DNA of 64,000 bases from Paraburkholderia ferrariae NBRC 106233 (GCF_000685035.1 NZ_BAYB01000021.1:124001-188000); one strand, 5' to 3'; shown: positions 1 to 8,954, counted from the first letter of the stretch. The notes: generated by a model not told the origin, from the letters alone. Translations and numbers: made by a program.

Positions 1-885
1 CACGTAGCGGATATTGCGGCGCACCCAGTCGTAGAGCGTCTGCGCTTTCGCGCGCGGCGTGGTGTCGTGGTCGGTGAGGCGCTTCGCGAACGCGATGAGC
101 GCCGCGTCCTGCGCGCTCGGGTCCGCCGCCGAGGCGCGATACACGGAGGCGAAGGCCGCGTAGTCGGGGAAGGTGGAGACCATCAGCCGGTCGCCGTAGC
201 TTACGTAGGAAACCGAACCATATTCGAGGCGCTGGAAGCTCGCCTTGTCGTAGCGGAATTCGTAGCGCGTGCGCCCGCCCGAAGTCTGCGGCGGCAATGC
301 GGTGAAGCCGCGCGCGTCCGCGTAGAGCGGCACCGAAGCCGGCATGTCGTAGATCACGCGGAAGTTGTGCGTGGGCGCGAGGTCGGGCGGCGTGAAGTCG
401 CTGAACCAGCCGGGCACGACCGGCACGCGCTGGGTCTTGCGATAGGTGAGGTGCACGCGCGCGCCGGGCTCCACGGCCGGAAACACGATCACCTTGTCCT
501 GCACGTCCTGGAACATGGGGGCGTCGAACGAGCCCAGTTCCTGCACGTCGCGGATCTGCTCGGGGCGCACGTCGTGGCGGTGCCCCTGGGCGTCTTCGGT
601 CCAGGCGTCCAGGATGTCCACGTCGGCCATTTCGCGGTTGAACCACACGTAGTACTGGCCGGCGCGCGCAATGCCCGCCTCCGTGTTCACGCGCAGGGTG
701 AGCGTGTCGAGCTTCGTGAACGAGCCGTCCGCGTTGACGGTGAAGGTCTGCGTCTCCGACTCGTTGGTGTAGGGCGCGAGCGACGCGCCGCCGGGTGCGG
801 TGGCGTTGGCCGTGCCGGTCGCATGAACGCCTGCGGCCGCGCCGGACAGGGCAATGCACAGCGCGATCAGATGAGCGGGGCGCAT
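1..885 (-). CDS. DUF3857 / transglutaminase-like exported protein, 3' part missing
   Basis: The frame reads from an ATG at 883-885 leftwards off the window edge, so only the N-terminal 295 or so residues are seen. It begins with a signal peptide (MRPAHLIALCIALSGAAAG). A DUF3857-type beta-rich domain follows, and the visible end (KAQTLYDWVRRNIRYV) is the opening helix of a transglutaminase-like domain; the catalytic Cys-His-Asp part lies outside the window. DUF3857-transglutaminase proteins are periplasmic and of unsettled function. It is divergent from the PepSY-type gene at 1111, with about 225 bp between them for both promoters. Confidence 0.8.
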   Translation of the reverse strand, partial: MRPAHLIALCIALSGAAAGVHATGTANATAPGGASLAPYTNESETQTFTVNADGSFTKLDTLTLRVNTEAGIARAGQYYVWFNREMADVDILDAWTEDAQGHRHDVRPEQIRDVQELGSFDAPMFQDVQDKVIVFPAVEPGARVHLTYRKTQRVPVVPGWFSDFTPPDLAPTHNFRVIYDMPASVPLYADARGFTALPPQTSGGRTRYEFRYDKASFQRLEYGSVSYVSYGDRLMVSTFPDYAAFASVYRASAADPSAQDAALIAFAKRLTDHDTTPRAKAQTLYDWVRRNIRYV

Positions 886-1110
886 GTCGGCCTTCGTGTA
901 TTGAGGGGCAACGGGTCGTGGGAACGCAGTACTCGAGCACAACGTTCCCACTTAAAAGTGACCGGATTCGCTTGTCAAGCGGGTGCCCCGCACAGAAACC
1001 AGGGTTGCTGCCCGCAAGCCTCGATTGAGTAAACCTTTCAATTGTGTAATGATGCGCGTTCTCATCTGCGGGGCTTAACGCGCCTGTCTTCATCACCCGT
1101 TGCCGATTCC

Positions 1111-1791
1111 ATGTCCGACTCTCTCCGTACCGCCACGCCGCTCGACGCGGGTGAACTCGCCGCGCGCCGGCAGCGTTCGCGCCGTGCCACCTTCATCAAG
1201 TGGCTGCGCAAGGTGCATGGCTGGGTGGGGCTGTGGGGTGCCGTGCTCGGCCTGCTGTTCGGCGTGACGGGCTTTTTGCTCAATCACCGGGCCGGGCCGA
1301 TGAAGGTGCCGACCGGCGAGCCGCAGGTTGAGCAGATGCAGATCGCGCTGCCCGCCGAGTCGCCCGCCACGCCCGAAGCGATGGCGCACTGGCTGCAACG
1401 CGAACTGGGCTTCGACGGCAAGCCCGGGCGCATGAAGCGCGAACGCGCGCATCCGGTTGCGTGGGGCGATCGCAGCGTCGTACAGCCGGAGCTCTGGCAG
1501 ATGGCGCTGATGGGCCCGCATCAGGGTCTGCAGGCCGAGTACTGGGTGGGCAACGGCTACGTCTCGGTCAAGCGCACGCAGAACACCGTGCTCGCCACGT
1601 TCAACAATCTGCACAAGGGGGTGGGCCTCGGGATCGGCTGGGTGCTGCTCATGGACACCATCGCCGGCAGCCTGATCCTGCTCTCGCTCACGGGCGTGCT
1701 GCTGTGGACCGAACTGAACCGGCGCCGCACGGTGGGCGTGCTGCTCGTGGCGGGATCGGTGGGGGCGGCCCTCGCGGCAGGGCTCATGTAG
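1111..1791 (+). CDS. PepSY-associated TM-helix domain membrane protein
   Basis: A 226-residue protein with a short basic N-terminus, a first membrane helix around residues 38-58 (HGWVGLWGAVLGLLFGVTGF), a periplasmic PepSY-like central part, and two C-terminal helices (about 178-202 and 208-226). The WLRKVHGWVG start is typical of PepSY-associated TM proteins, which often accompany iron or redox metabolism genes; the role here is unknown. The frame stays open upstream to 1042, but the ATG at 1111 gives the usual N-terminus without the Ser/Arg-rich extension. It stands alone; the next plus-strand gene begins 277 bp downstream. Confidence 0.75.
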   Translation: MSDSLRTATPLDAGELAARRQRSRRATFIKWLRKVHGWVGLWGAVLGLLFGVTGFLLNHRAGPMKVPTGEPQVEQMQIALPAESPATPEAMAHWLQRELGFDGKPGRMKRERAHPVAWGDRSVVQPELWQMALMGPHQGLQAEYWVGNGYVSVKRTQNTVLATFNNLHKGVGLGIGWVLLMDTIAGSLILLSLTGVLLWTELNRRRTVGVLLVAGSVGAALAAGLM

Positions 1792-1883
1792 CGCGCTGTT
1801 TCGTTCTCCGATCTTTCGTGGACCCTGAAAATCGATAGCGAGCAAAGCAACGATCAGGGATCGCTCACGGCGGGTGTACCCGT

Positions 1884-1915
1884 ATATGCAGCGCCGTTGC
1901 ATATCCCATATGCAT
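1884..1915. promoter_or_regulatory. Candidate operator: three ATATGCA repeats upstream of OFA transporter
   Basis: ATATGCA at 1884-1890, its exact inverse TGCATAT at 1898-1904, and a third direct copy extended to ATATGCAT at 1908-1915 lie about 155 bp before the transporter start. The first two form a perfect 7-bp inverted repeat with a 7-bp spacer. This is the arrangement expected of a dimeric repressor or activator site; the cognate regulator is not in the window. Confidence 0.4.
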
Positions 1916-2068
1916 CGCCGTCTCATATTGCAAACGCTCCTTGCGGGGAATAAGGTTCCGGGCAGTCGCTCCGCGACATTTAAGCGCACCGTACAGACGG
2001 ACACGATCTGCTCCCTGCGGTGCGCGATTCGATGCCCCCACGCCTTGCCACAAGAAGGAGACCACATA

Positions 2069-3469
2069 ATGAGCAGCGTTGCGGATACAACGCGCGGTCG
2101 AGCTGCCGCACCATTCTTTTCCAAAGAGGCGACCGTTGCACCCCCCGGCTTTTCACGCTGGATGGTGCCGCCCGCTGCGCTTGCCGTGCATCTGTGCATT
2201 GGCGAGGCTTACGCCTTTTCCGTTTTCAACGCGCCGCTCACGAAGGTGCTCGGCATCACGCAGTCCGCGCCGGGCGACTGGTCGCTCACCACGCTCGGCT
2301 GGATCTTTTCGCTCGCCATCGTGTGCCTCGGGCTCTCCGCCGCGTTCGGCGGCAAGTGGCTCGAACGCGTGGGCCCGCGCCGCACCATGTTCACGGCGGC
2401 CTGCTGCTTCGGCGGCGGCTTTCTCGTCGCCGCGCTCGGGGTGGGGATGCACGAGATCTGGCTGCTGTATCTGGGCTATGGCGTGATCGGCGGCATCGGC
2501 CTCGGGCTCGGCTACGTCTCGCCGGTTTCCACGCTGATCCGCTGGTTCCCGGACCGCCGCGGCATGGCCACGGGCCTCGCGATCATGGGCTTCGGCGGCG
2601 GCGCGATGATTGCCGCGCCGCTCTCCGTCATGCTGATGAAGCACTTTGCCAGCGACACCAGCGTGGGCGTGGCGCAAACCTTCGTCGTGCTGGGCGTGGC
2701 CTACTTCATCTCGATGTCGATCGGCGCGCTCGCCATTCGCGTGCCGCCGCCGGGCTGGCAGCCCGCGGGCTGGACGCCGCCCGCCACCACCGGCAAGCTC
2801 GTTTCGCGCGCGCACGTGCATATCGATCAGGCGCTCAGGACACCGCAGTTCTATCTGATCTGGCTCGTGCTGTTCCTCAACGTGACGGCCGGCATCGGCA
2901 TCCTGGGTCAGGCTTCGGTGATGGTCCAGGAAAGCTTCAAGGACACCGTGAGCGCGGGCGCGGCCGCCGGTTTCGTGGGTCTGCTCTCGCTCTTTAACAT
3001 GGGTGGGCGTTTCGTGTGGGCCTCAGCGTCGGACTGGGTGGGCCGCAAGAACACCTACTTCATCTTCTTCGTGGTCGGCGCGGTGCTGTATTACGCGGTG
3101 CCGCAGTTCGCGCAGAGCGGCAACATCGTGCTCTTCGTGCTGGCGTACTGCCTGATTCTCTCGATGTACGGCGGCGGCTTTTCGACCGTTCCCGCCTATC
3201 TCGCGGACATGTTCGGCACGGCATTCGTGGGCGGCATACACGGACGCCTTCTGACCGCCTGGGCCGCGGCCGGCGTAGCGGGGCCGGTGCTCGTGAACTA
3301 CGTGCGCGCCTATGAAGTGGCCCACGGCGTGGCCAAGGCCGACGCCTACACGATGACCGTGCACATCATGACGGTGCTGCTGGTGATCGGTTTCGTCTGC
3401 AACCTGCTCGTGTCGCGGGTGCACCAGAAGCATCACATGAGCGAGTCGCAGCTTGCGGCTGGAAAATAA
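2069..3469 (+). CDS. OFA-family MFS transporter (oxalate/formate antiporter-like)
   Basis: A 466-residue, 12-helix major facilitator protein. OFA-family features include LTTLGWIFSLAIVCLG, the loop 2-3 motif GGKWLERVGPRR, the GLGLGYVSPVSTLIRWFPDRRG segment after helix 4, and a second-half signature around GGRFVWASASDWVGRKNTY. The start at ATG 2069 is supported by AAGGAG at 2054-2059; the frame is open further upstream but without family similarity. Family members exchange oxalate for formate or move other small carboxylates; the substrate here cannot be read from sequence. It is followed after 10 bp by a 42-residue partner gene, forming a two-gene operon ended by the hairpin at 3652. Confidence 0.88.
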   Translation: MSSVADTTRGRAAAPFFSKEATVAPPGFSRWMVPPAALAVHLCIGEAYAFSVFNAPLTKVLGITQSAPGDWSLTTLGWIFSLAIVCLGLSAAFGGKWLERVGPRRTMFTAACCFGGGFLVAALGVGMHEIWLLYLGYGVIGGIGLGLGYVSPVSTLIRWFPDRRGMATGLAIMGFGGGAMIAAPLSVMLMKHFASDTSVGVAQTFVVLGVAYFISMSIGALAIRVPPPGWQPAGWTPPATTGKLVSRAHVHIDQALRTPQFYLIWLVLFLNVTAGIGILGQASVMVQESFKDTVSAGAAAGFVGLLSLFNMGGRFVWASASDWVGRKNTYFIFFVVGAVLYYAVPQFAQSGNIVLFVLAYCLILSMYGGGFSTVPAYLADMFGTAFVGGIHGRLLTAWAAAGVAGPVLVNYVRAYEVAHGVAKADAYTMTVHIMTVLLVIGFVCNLLVSRVHQKHHMSESQLAAGK

Positions 3470-3479
3470 GGAGAAGCCC

Positions 3480-3608
3480 ATGAGTACGGCCGTTGCGACG
3501 AAGTCCTCGAACAAGCTGCTGATGGCGGTTTTCTGGCTCTACGTGCTGGTGCCGCTCGCGTGGGGCGTGACCAGCACGCTTGCGCAGGCGATGAAGCTGT
3601 TCGGGTAA
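3480..3608 (+). CDS. MFS transporter small subunit (42-residue membrane peptide)
   Basis: A tiny gene immediately behind the OFA transporter, with its own AAGGAGAAG ribosome site at 3467-3475. The 42 residues (MSTAVATKSSNKLLMAVFWL...) form one hydrophobic helix at about residues 13-38 with a basic N-terminus. Short single-helix proteins of this kind are repeatedly found downstream of OFA-type carriers in beta-proteobacteria and are catalogued as MFS transporter small subunit. A role in stability or gating of the carrier is an inference. The same strand, 10-bp spacing and shared terminator support co-expression. Confidence 0.75.
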   Translation: MSTAVATKSSNKLLMAVFWLYVLVPLAWGVTSTLAQAMKLFG

Positions 3609-3651
3609 CGCGGTACGTGGCGCTTCGCGGTGCCGCATGCGAAACCCCAGA

Positions 3652-3690
3652 GGCGGGCCGCCGACGCAAGTCGCGGCCCGCCTGCCTTTT
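3652..3690 (+). terminator. Rho-independent terminator of the OFA operon
   Basis: GGCGGGCCGC (3652-3661) pairs perfectly with GCGGCCCGCC (3673-3682) around an 11-nt loop and is followed by TGCCTTTT. It sits 43 bp after the small-subunit stop codon. Confidence 0.7.
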
Positions 3691-3772
3691 GAGGCCGCCC
3701 ACGCGCAATTGCGGGACCGCTTGCGCCCGCGAGCGGTACGATTTGCGCTTCAGCCGATTCGGGAGGCTCGGG

Positions 3773-5200
3773 ATGGTGCGGCTCATGATGATCCTGCTGG
3801 GCGTGGATTACCTGCGCGCGCGCTGGCGCGGCCTGATGATCGCGGGCTTGCTGAGCGCCGCCATCGGCGTGGTGCTGTTCATCGATGCGCTCGACGGCGC
3901 GATGCACTTCCACATCGCCCCGTTCGGCTGGCTGCTGCTGCTCGAAGGGCTCGCCACGCTCGCGGTTGCCTGGACCGGCATGGGCGGCCAGCGCACGCTG
4001 CGCTACGTGAAAGGGCTGTCGTTCTGCTTCGTGGCGGGGCTCATGCTCTCGGGCTACCGCAACGCGCCGTTCATCATTTCGATGGTGTTCGCCACGCTCT
4101 TTCTCGCCGACGGCCTTTTGCAGATCGCCTCGGCCTGGGTGGTGCGCTACCGCACCTGGCGGCTCGCGGTGGCGGGCGGGGCTCTGGAGATCGTCATTGC
4201 GATCTTCCTGTATCAACCCTATCCCACCCACTACAAGGGCACGGTGCCGTACTGCCTCGGGCTCGTGCTTGTTTTCACGGGCTGGAATCTGCTGCTGCTC
4301 GCTTCGCGCGCGCGGCGCCTCGCGGCGAACCCGGCGGTGCCGGCGAGCAGCCCGGCCATGCTTGCCGCCACGGCCGCGGGTGCTGCAGGTCTTGCGGGTG
4401 CCGCGGGTGCGGCGAAGGGGACGGCACAGGACGCGCGCGGAGAGGCGCACGAAGAGGCGCACGAAGAGGCGCGCGCCGCGCCGGCGAAACTCGCGCGAAC
4501 CGAATTCGAAGGACCGCCTGCGGACGACGAGCACGCGCTCACCGTGCACGTCTGGACGCCCGTGGGGTCTTCGCGGGCCGAGGCGCGGCGCCAGCCCGTG
4601 ATCGACCGTTATATCGCCGCCGTCGATCGCAACGGCGTGATCTCGACGGGCCACGCGGCGCTGGAGTCGCCCGAGCGCGTCTATATCAGCCTCTATCCCG
4701 CGGTGGAGCTCGACCGCTCGCCCGACGAGTTCTCGCGCCTCCTGCGGGCGACGCGCGAAAACGATGTGCCGGGCCTGTTCCAGCCCGACTACGCCACCGA
4801 ATCGCACGCGTGGTGCCCCTCGACGCGGCGCGTGCGCATCCGCAACTACGATCCGCTGCGTCTTGCGAGCTTCTGGGTGCACTACCGCGAGGACACCACC
4901 TACAACCTCACCTACCGCAACTGTTCGAGCACGGTTGCGCATGCGCTGGAGGCCGCGCTGGAAGGCGCGACGCCGCGCGTATGGGGGCGTGGCTGGTGGG
5001 CCTTCGCGCGGATGCTGGCGACGCCCGAGCTCTGGGTGGCGGCGCAGTTGCGCAAGCGCGGGCAGACCATGGCGTGGACGCCGGGCCTCGCGCTCGACTA
5101 TGCGCGTGCCCTGAGCATGCTGGCGGACCCGCGTCCGCCGGGCTGGGCGCGCGCGCTGCGGCTCTTGCGCGCGCGCTGGCGGCGCGGGCCTGGCCGCTAG
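3773..5200 (+). CDS. HdeD-like (DUF308) membrane protein fused to a permuted papain-like domain
   Basis: A 475-residue protein starting at ATG 3773 behind GGGAGG (3761-3766). Residues 1-190 hold about six membrane helices in the paired-helix pattern of HdeD/DUF308 proteins. An Ala/Glu-rich linker (about 195-250) follows. The C-terminal domain contains DRNGVISTGHAALES and, later, YRNCSSTVAHALEA; the order His first, then Asn-Cys-Ser, is that of circularly permuted NlpC/P60 (YaeF/YiiX-like) cysteine hydrolases. HdeD belongs to acid resistance in enterics; for this fusion the function is unknown. A membrane-tethered peptidase or amidase is an inference. Its last 4 bp overlap the 3' end of the convergent xdhC gene. 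Confidence 0.72.
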   Translation: MVRLMMILLGVDYLRARWRGLMIAGLLSAAIGVVLFIDALDGAMHFHIAPFGWLLLLEGLATLAVAWTGMGGQRTLRYVKGLSFCFVAGLMLSGYRNAPFIISMVFATLFLADGLLQIASAWVVRYRTWRLAVAGGALEIVIAIFLYQPYPTHYKGTVPYCLGLVLVFTGWNLLLLASRARRLAANPAVPASSPAMLAATAAGAAGLAGAAGAAKGTAQDARGEAHEEAHEEARAAPAKLARTEFEGPPADDEHALTVHVWTPVGSSRAEARRQPVIDRYIAAVDRNGVISTGHAALESPERVYISLYPAVELDRSPDEFSRLLRATRENDVPGLFQPDYATESHAWCPSTRRVRIRNYDPLRLASFWVHYREDTTYNLTYRNCSSTVAHALEAALEGATPRVWGRGWWAFARMLATPELWVAAQLRKRGQTMAWTPGLALDYARALSMLADPRPPGWARALRLLRARWRRGPGR

Positions 5201-6219
5201 ACGTCGCAGGTCGAGCCCGCGCCCGCGGCGATCTCGCGCGCGGCCTTCGCGCCTTCGACCTGGAGCAGCGTGGGCAGCGAGACGCCGTTCTTCGCGGCAG
5301 TGACCTCGGCGAGTATCGACACGGCGATCTCCGGCGGCGTGCGGCTGCCGATGTAGATGCCCACGGGCCCATGCAGGCGGGCCAGTTCCGCGTCGCTCAG
5401 ATCGAATTCCTTGAGCCGCTCGCGCCGCGCCGCGTTGTTGCGCCGCGAGCCGAGCGCGCCCACGTAGAACGCGCGCGTCTTGAGCGCTTCCATCAGCGCG
5501 AGGTCGTCGAGCTTGGGGTCGTGCGTGAGCGCGATCACGGCGCACCGCTCGTCGAGCTTCATGTCGAGCACGGTGTCGTCGGGCATGGTGCGCACGAGCG
5601 TCGTGCCCGGCACGGCCCAGGTGTCGGTGTACTCCTCGCGCGGGTCGCACACCGTCACGTGGTAGTCGAGCCCCACGGCGATCTGGCACAGGTAGCGCGA
5701 AAGCTGCCCCGCGCCGATCACCAGCATGCGATAGCGCGGCCCGTGGATGGTCAGCAGTTGCGCATCGTCGAAATAGACGCCGTCGGTGGCGCTCGCGGGG
5801 CCGAGCGTGGCCACGCCTGTGGCCATGTCGAGCGTGCGCGCGACGAGCTCGCCGCGCTCCACGGTGTCGAGCAAGGTGCGAATGCCGCTCGCCTCGCTGA
5901 GCGGCTCCAGCGCGAGCTGGATCGTGCCGCCGCAGGGCAGCCCGAAGCGGTGCGCTTCTTCCGCCGTGATGCCGTACTTCACCGCCTCGGGCTTGTCGAT
6001 GCCGATGCCTTCGCGGCGCACGCGGTCGATCAGATCGTCTTCGATGCAGCCGCCCGAGACCGAGCCCACCACGAGTCCGTCGTCGCGCACCACCAGCATC
6101 GCGCCTTCGGGGCGCGGCGAGGAGCCCCACGTTTTCACCACCGTCACCAGCAGGGCGCGGTGGCCCTCGTCGAGCCAGCGCACGCTGGATTTCAGGACCT
6201 CGAGATCCACGCTGTCCAT
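5197..6219 (-). CDS. xdhC: XdhC/CoxI-family molybdenum cofactor insertion protein
   Basis: 340 residues. The N-terminal XdhC/CoxI domain has VKTWGSSPRPEGAML and the conserved VSGGCIED motif (about residues 53-60). The C-terminal Rossmann-type XdhC_C domain starts at MLVIGAGQLSRYLCQIA. XdhC proteins bind and sulfurate the Mo cofactor and deliver it to hydroxylases such as xanthine or CO dehydrogenase. It is the last gene of the cox operon and starts 28 bp inside coxG, suggesting translational coupling; an AAAGGAAA ribosome site precedes its ATG. The 3' end meets the HdeD-like gene tail-to-tail. Confidence 0.9.
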   Translation of the reverse strand: MDSVDLEVLKSSVRWLDEGHRALLVTVVKTWGSSPRPEGAMLVVRDDGLVVGSVSGGCIEDDLIDRVRREGIGIDKPEAVKYGITAEEAHRFGLPCGGTIQLALEPLSEASGIRTLLDTVERGELVARTLDMATGVATLGPASATDGVYFDDAQLLTIHGPRYRMLVIGAGQLSRYLCQIAVGLDYHVTVCDPREEYTDTWAVPGTTLVRTMPDDTVLDMKLDERCAVIALTHDPKLDDLALMEALKTRAFYVGALGSRRNNAARRERLKEFDLSDAELARLHGPVGIYIGSRTPPEIAVSILAEVTAAKNGVSLPTLLQVEGAKAAREIAAGAGSTCDV

Positions 6220-6788
6220 GATCGTTTTCCTTTCTTTCCTTCGTCGCCGGATGGGTCCGCGGCGGCGTTATCGCTTTCCGTCTGTGCCTCGGCGGTGCCC
6301 TCGGCTTCGGCGGTTGCCGCAACGCCCGGCGTCGTTGCCGCCGCGCCTGCGCCCAGCTGTTCGCCGAAGCGTTTGAAAAATTCTGCCGCGATCTTGCGCG
6401 CGGCGCCGTCCACGAGCCGCGAGCCGATCTGCGCGAGCTTGCCGCCCACCTGCGCGTTCGCCGTATAGGTGAGCGTGGTGGCGTCTTCGCCCGCCGGTTC
6501 GAGCTTCACCTGCGCGCTGCCCTTGCCGAAGCCCGCGGCGCCCCCCTGGCCTTCGAAGACGATCGTGTAGCTCCGCGGCGCGTCGATGTCGGCCAGTTCC
6601 ATGCGTCCCTTGAAACGCGCCTTCACCGGGCCGACGGCCGCGGTGAGCGCGACCGCATAGCCGGCCTCGCCTTCGGGTTCGATGCTCTCGCAGCCCGGAA
6701 TGCAGGCCTTGAGGATCGCCGCATCGTTGAGCGCCTCCCACGCGCGCTGCTGCGGCACCGGCAGCGTGTGGCTTTCGGTCAGCTCCAT
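6192..6788 (-). CDS. coxG: CoxG-like SRPBCC protein (CO dehydrogenase subunit G)
   Basis: 198 residues starting MELTESHTLPVPQQRAWEAL, a typical SRPBCC/CoxG beginning, with CIPGCESIEP and the VGPVKARFKGRMELADID strand pair of the family. The last 50 or so residues are Ala/Glu/Asp-rich and end without a membrane helix. In Oligotropha CoxG helps attach the enzyme to the membrane, so the lack of a C-terminal helix here is notable. It overlaps coxE by 10 bp upstream and xdhC by 28 bp downstream. Confidence 0.88.
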   Translation of the reverse strand: MELTESHTLPVPQQRAWEALNDAAILKACIPGCESIEPEGEAGYAVALTAAVGPVKARFKGRMELADIDAPRSYTIVFEGQGGAAGFGKGSAQVKLEPAGEDATTLTYTANAQVGGKLAQIGSRLVDGAARKIAAEFFKRFGEQLGAGAAATTPGVAATAEAEGTAEAQTESDNAAADPSGDEGKKGKRSWTAWISRS

Positions 6789-8023
6789 CGTGCTCCTCCT
6801 TCTCGTGATCGGCCGGGCGGCGTCGCGCGTGCGGCCAGCGGCGCCTCGCCGAGACTGCGTCCGAACGCTTCGAGACTCTCGAGGTTGTGGACGGGGTAGT
6901 GGGCGTTCACGTGCGGCAGCATCGCCTGCACGCCGCGCGCCTTCGGGGTGAAGCCGCCATAGCGCAGCAGCGGGTTGAGCCACACCACGCGGTGCGCGAA
7001 GCGGGCGAGGCGCGCCATTTCGGCGTCCAGCGTTTCGCTCGCTTCGTGATCGAGCCCGTCGGTGACCATCAGCACGGTGGCACGACCGCCGAGCACGCGG
7101 CGCGCCCAGCGGCGGTTGAACTCGCCGAGCGTCGCGCCGATGCGCGTGCCGCCCGACCAGTCCGCCACCTGCGCCGCGATCTGCGCGAGTGCGATATCGG
7201 GGTCGCGTTCGCGCAAGGCGCGCGTGGCATGCGTCAGGCGCGTGCCGAACAGGAAGACCTGAAGGCGCTCGCGAGAATGCAGTAACGCGTGGCAGAAGTA
7301 AAGCACCGCGCGCGAATACGCACTCATCGATCCGCTTATATCGAGCATCAGCACGAGCGGCGGCTTGCGCTCCACGGGCGCGCGGTATTTCCACACGGTC
7401 CAGTCGCCGCCCGCGCGCACGGCGTGGCGCGCGCTCGCGCGCAAGTCGGCATGCGTGCCGTGCGAGGCGGCCTTGAGCCGCCGCGTGCGTTCGGTCGCAA
7501 GCGGCAGGCGGTGCGCGCGGATCAGGTGGCGCAGCGCACGCCATTCGTCGGCGGTGAGGGTGTCGAAGTCGCGGTGGCGCAGGTGCTCTTGCGCGCTGAA
7601 GCTCGCGTGGGCGCGCAGTTCGTGCTCTTCTTCGCGCGACTGCGGCTTGTGGGCGCCCTGCGTTTGGGCCGCGCGCGCGGCGAGCGCGTCGGCGAGACGG
7701 TTGTTGCGGCGCGGCGGCGGCAGGCCGCCCTTGACCTTGGGCAGCAGCAGGGCGCGCAGCTTGCCTTCCCAGTCGGGGTCGCGCCAGAAGAGATCGAATG
7801 CCGCGTCGAAAATCCCGCGCTCGTCGGGCGCGCTCGTGAGCAGCGCGGCCAGCGCGGCCCGCACGTCGTCGCGGCGCGCGAGGTCGATGAGGTTCAGCGC
7901 TTCGAGCACGTCGGCGGCTTGCGCGGACGACATCGGCAAGCCCGCGCCGCGCAGGATGCGCACGAAATGCACCACGTTGCGCGCGAGCATGGGCGGTGCG
8001 GTAACGCCTGGGGCGGCATGCAT
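6779..8023 (-). CDS. coxE: CoxE-like von Willebrand factor A domain protein
   Basis: 414 residues. The N-terminal half is the CoxE-type helical region (VHFVRILRGAGLPMSSAQ). The C-terminal VWA domain carries a complete MIDAS: DISGSMS, the Thr in SGGTRIGATL, and Asp in MVTDGLDHE. CoxE works with the MoxR ATPase CoxD in maturing the Cu/Mo or Mo active site of CO-dehydrogenase-type enzymes. ATG 8023 (MHAAPGVTAPPML) was chosen because it lies 4 bp after the coxD stop codon; the frame is open further upstream only as antisense-free read-through of coxD. It overlaps coxG by 10 bp. Confidence 0.88.
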   Translation of the reverse strand: MHAAPGVTAPPMLARNVVHFVRILRGAGLPMSSAQAADVLEALNLIDLARRDDVRAALAALLTSAPDERGIFDAAFDLFWRDPDWEGKLRALLLPKVKGGLPPPRRNNRLADALAARAAQTQGAHKPQSREEEHELRAHASFSAQEHLRHRDFDTLTADEWRALRHLIRAHRLPLATERTRRLKAASHGTHADLRASARHAVRAGGDWTVWKYRAPVERKPPLVLMLDISGSMSAYSRAVLYFCHALLHSRERLQVFLFGTRLTHATRALRERDPDIALAQIAAQVADWSGGTRIGATLGEFNRRWARRVLGGRATVLMVTDGLDHEASETLDAEMARLARFAHRVVWLNPLLRYGGFTPKARGVQAMLPHVNAHYPVHNLESLEAFGRSLGEAPLAARATPPGRSREGGARWS

Positions 8024-8027
8024 CGGC

Positions 8028-8915
8028 TCAATCCTCTGCGGCGAGCGCTTCGGCAATACGCCGCGTGTCGAGCTGCGCGAGATCGTCCTGATACTTGAGC
8101 AGCACGCCCAGCGTGTCCTGCACCGATTGCGGGTCGAGCTCCGTGACCGAAAGCGCCGAGAGCGCGCGGCACCAGTCGATGGTTTCCGCAATGCCGGGCG
8201 CCTTGAAGAGATCCATCGTGCGCAGCCGATGCACGAAGGACACCGTGCGATGCTGCAACGCCGCCGAGGTTTGCGGCGCGCGCGCCGCCACGATGGCGAG
8301 CTCGCGCTCGCGGTCCGGGTAGCCCAGCCACTGATAGAGGCAGCGGCGCTTGAGCGCATCGTGGACTTCGCGCGTGCGGTTCGAGGTGATGACCACGAGG
8401 GGCGGCACGTCGGCGCGCACCGTGCCGTACTCGGGAATCGATACCTGGAAGTCCGAAAGAAGTTCCAGCAGGAAGGCTTCGAACGGCTCGTCGGCGCGGT
8501 CGATTTCGTCGATCAGCAGCACGCGCTGCGCCGAGGGATTGTTCGCATCGGGCTGCAGCGCTTGCAGGAGCGGCCGCTTGAGCAGGAATTCGTCGCGATA
8601 GAGCGTGTCGCTGCGCGGCTTCTCGCCTGCGGCTTCGGCGAGGCGCAGCGCCATGATCTGGCGCGGGTAGTCCCATTCGTAGAGCGCGCTTGCGGTATCG
8701 AGCCCTTCGTAGCATTGCAGCCGCAAGAGCGTCGTGCCGAGCATCGCGGCGGCCGACTTCGCGAGTTCGGTCTTGCCGACACCCGGCTCGCCTTCGAGAA
8801 AGAGCGGGCGCTGCATGGCGAGCGCGAGAAAGAGCGCCGTGGCGAGTTCGCGGCTCGCGAAGTAGCCGCGCGACTGGAGTTGCGCGAGGGTGTCGTCGAT
8901 CGAGGCCGGTTGCAT
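8028..8915 (-). CDS. coxD: CoxD-like MoxR-family AAA+ ATPase
   Basis: 295 residues from ATG 8915 (MQPASIDDTLAQLQSRGYF). Walker A GEPGVGKTE, Walker B VLLIDEIDRADE, sensor-1 VVITSNRT and an arginine-finger segment LKRRCLYQW are intact, as in MoxR ATPases. CoxD unfolds or remodels apo-CO dehydrogenase so that the metal centre can be completed, together with CoxE. A GTG 45 bp upstream (8960) is in frame and would add 15 residues; neither start has a strong ribosome site, and that GTG lies at the edge of an 11-bp tandem repeat. Confidence 0.88.
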   Translation of the reverse strand: MQPASIDDTLAQLQSRGYFASRELATALFLALAMQRPLFLEGEPGVGKTELAKSAAAMLGTTLLRLQCYEGLDTASALYEWDYPRQIMALRLAEAAGEKPRSDTLYRDEFLLKRPLLQALQPDANNPSAQRVLLIDEIDRADEPFEAFLLELLSDFQVSIPEYGTVRADVPPLVVITSNRTREVHDALKRRCLYQWLGYPDRERELAIVAARAPQTSAALQHRTVSFVHRLRTMDLFKAPGIAETIDWCRALSALSVTELDPQSVQDTLGVLLKYQDDLAQLDTRRIAEALAAED

Positions 8916-8954
8916 GGCGTGCCTGAATACGGTGAGGCGCGAGGCGCGCGCTTT

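Noticed and set aside
3539..6468. Very long open frames on both strands (over 900 codons) across the HdeD-xdhC-coxG region
   Set aside because: They are Arg/Ala/His-rich shadows produced by high GC third positions; the real genes in this stretch have complete family motifs and ribosome sites.
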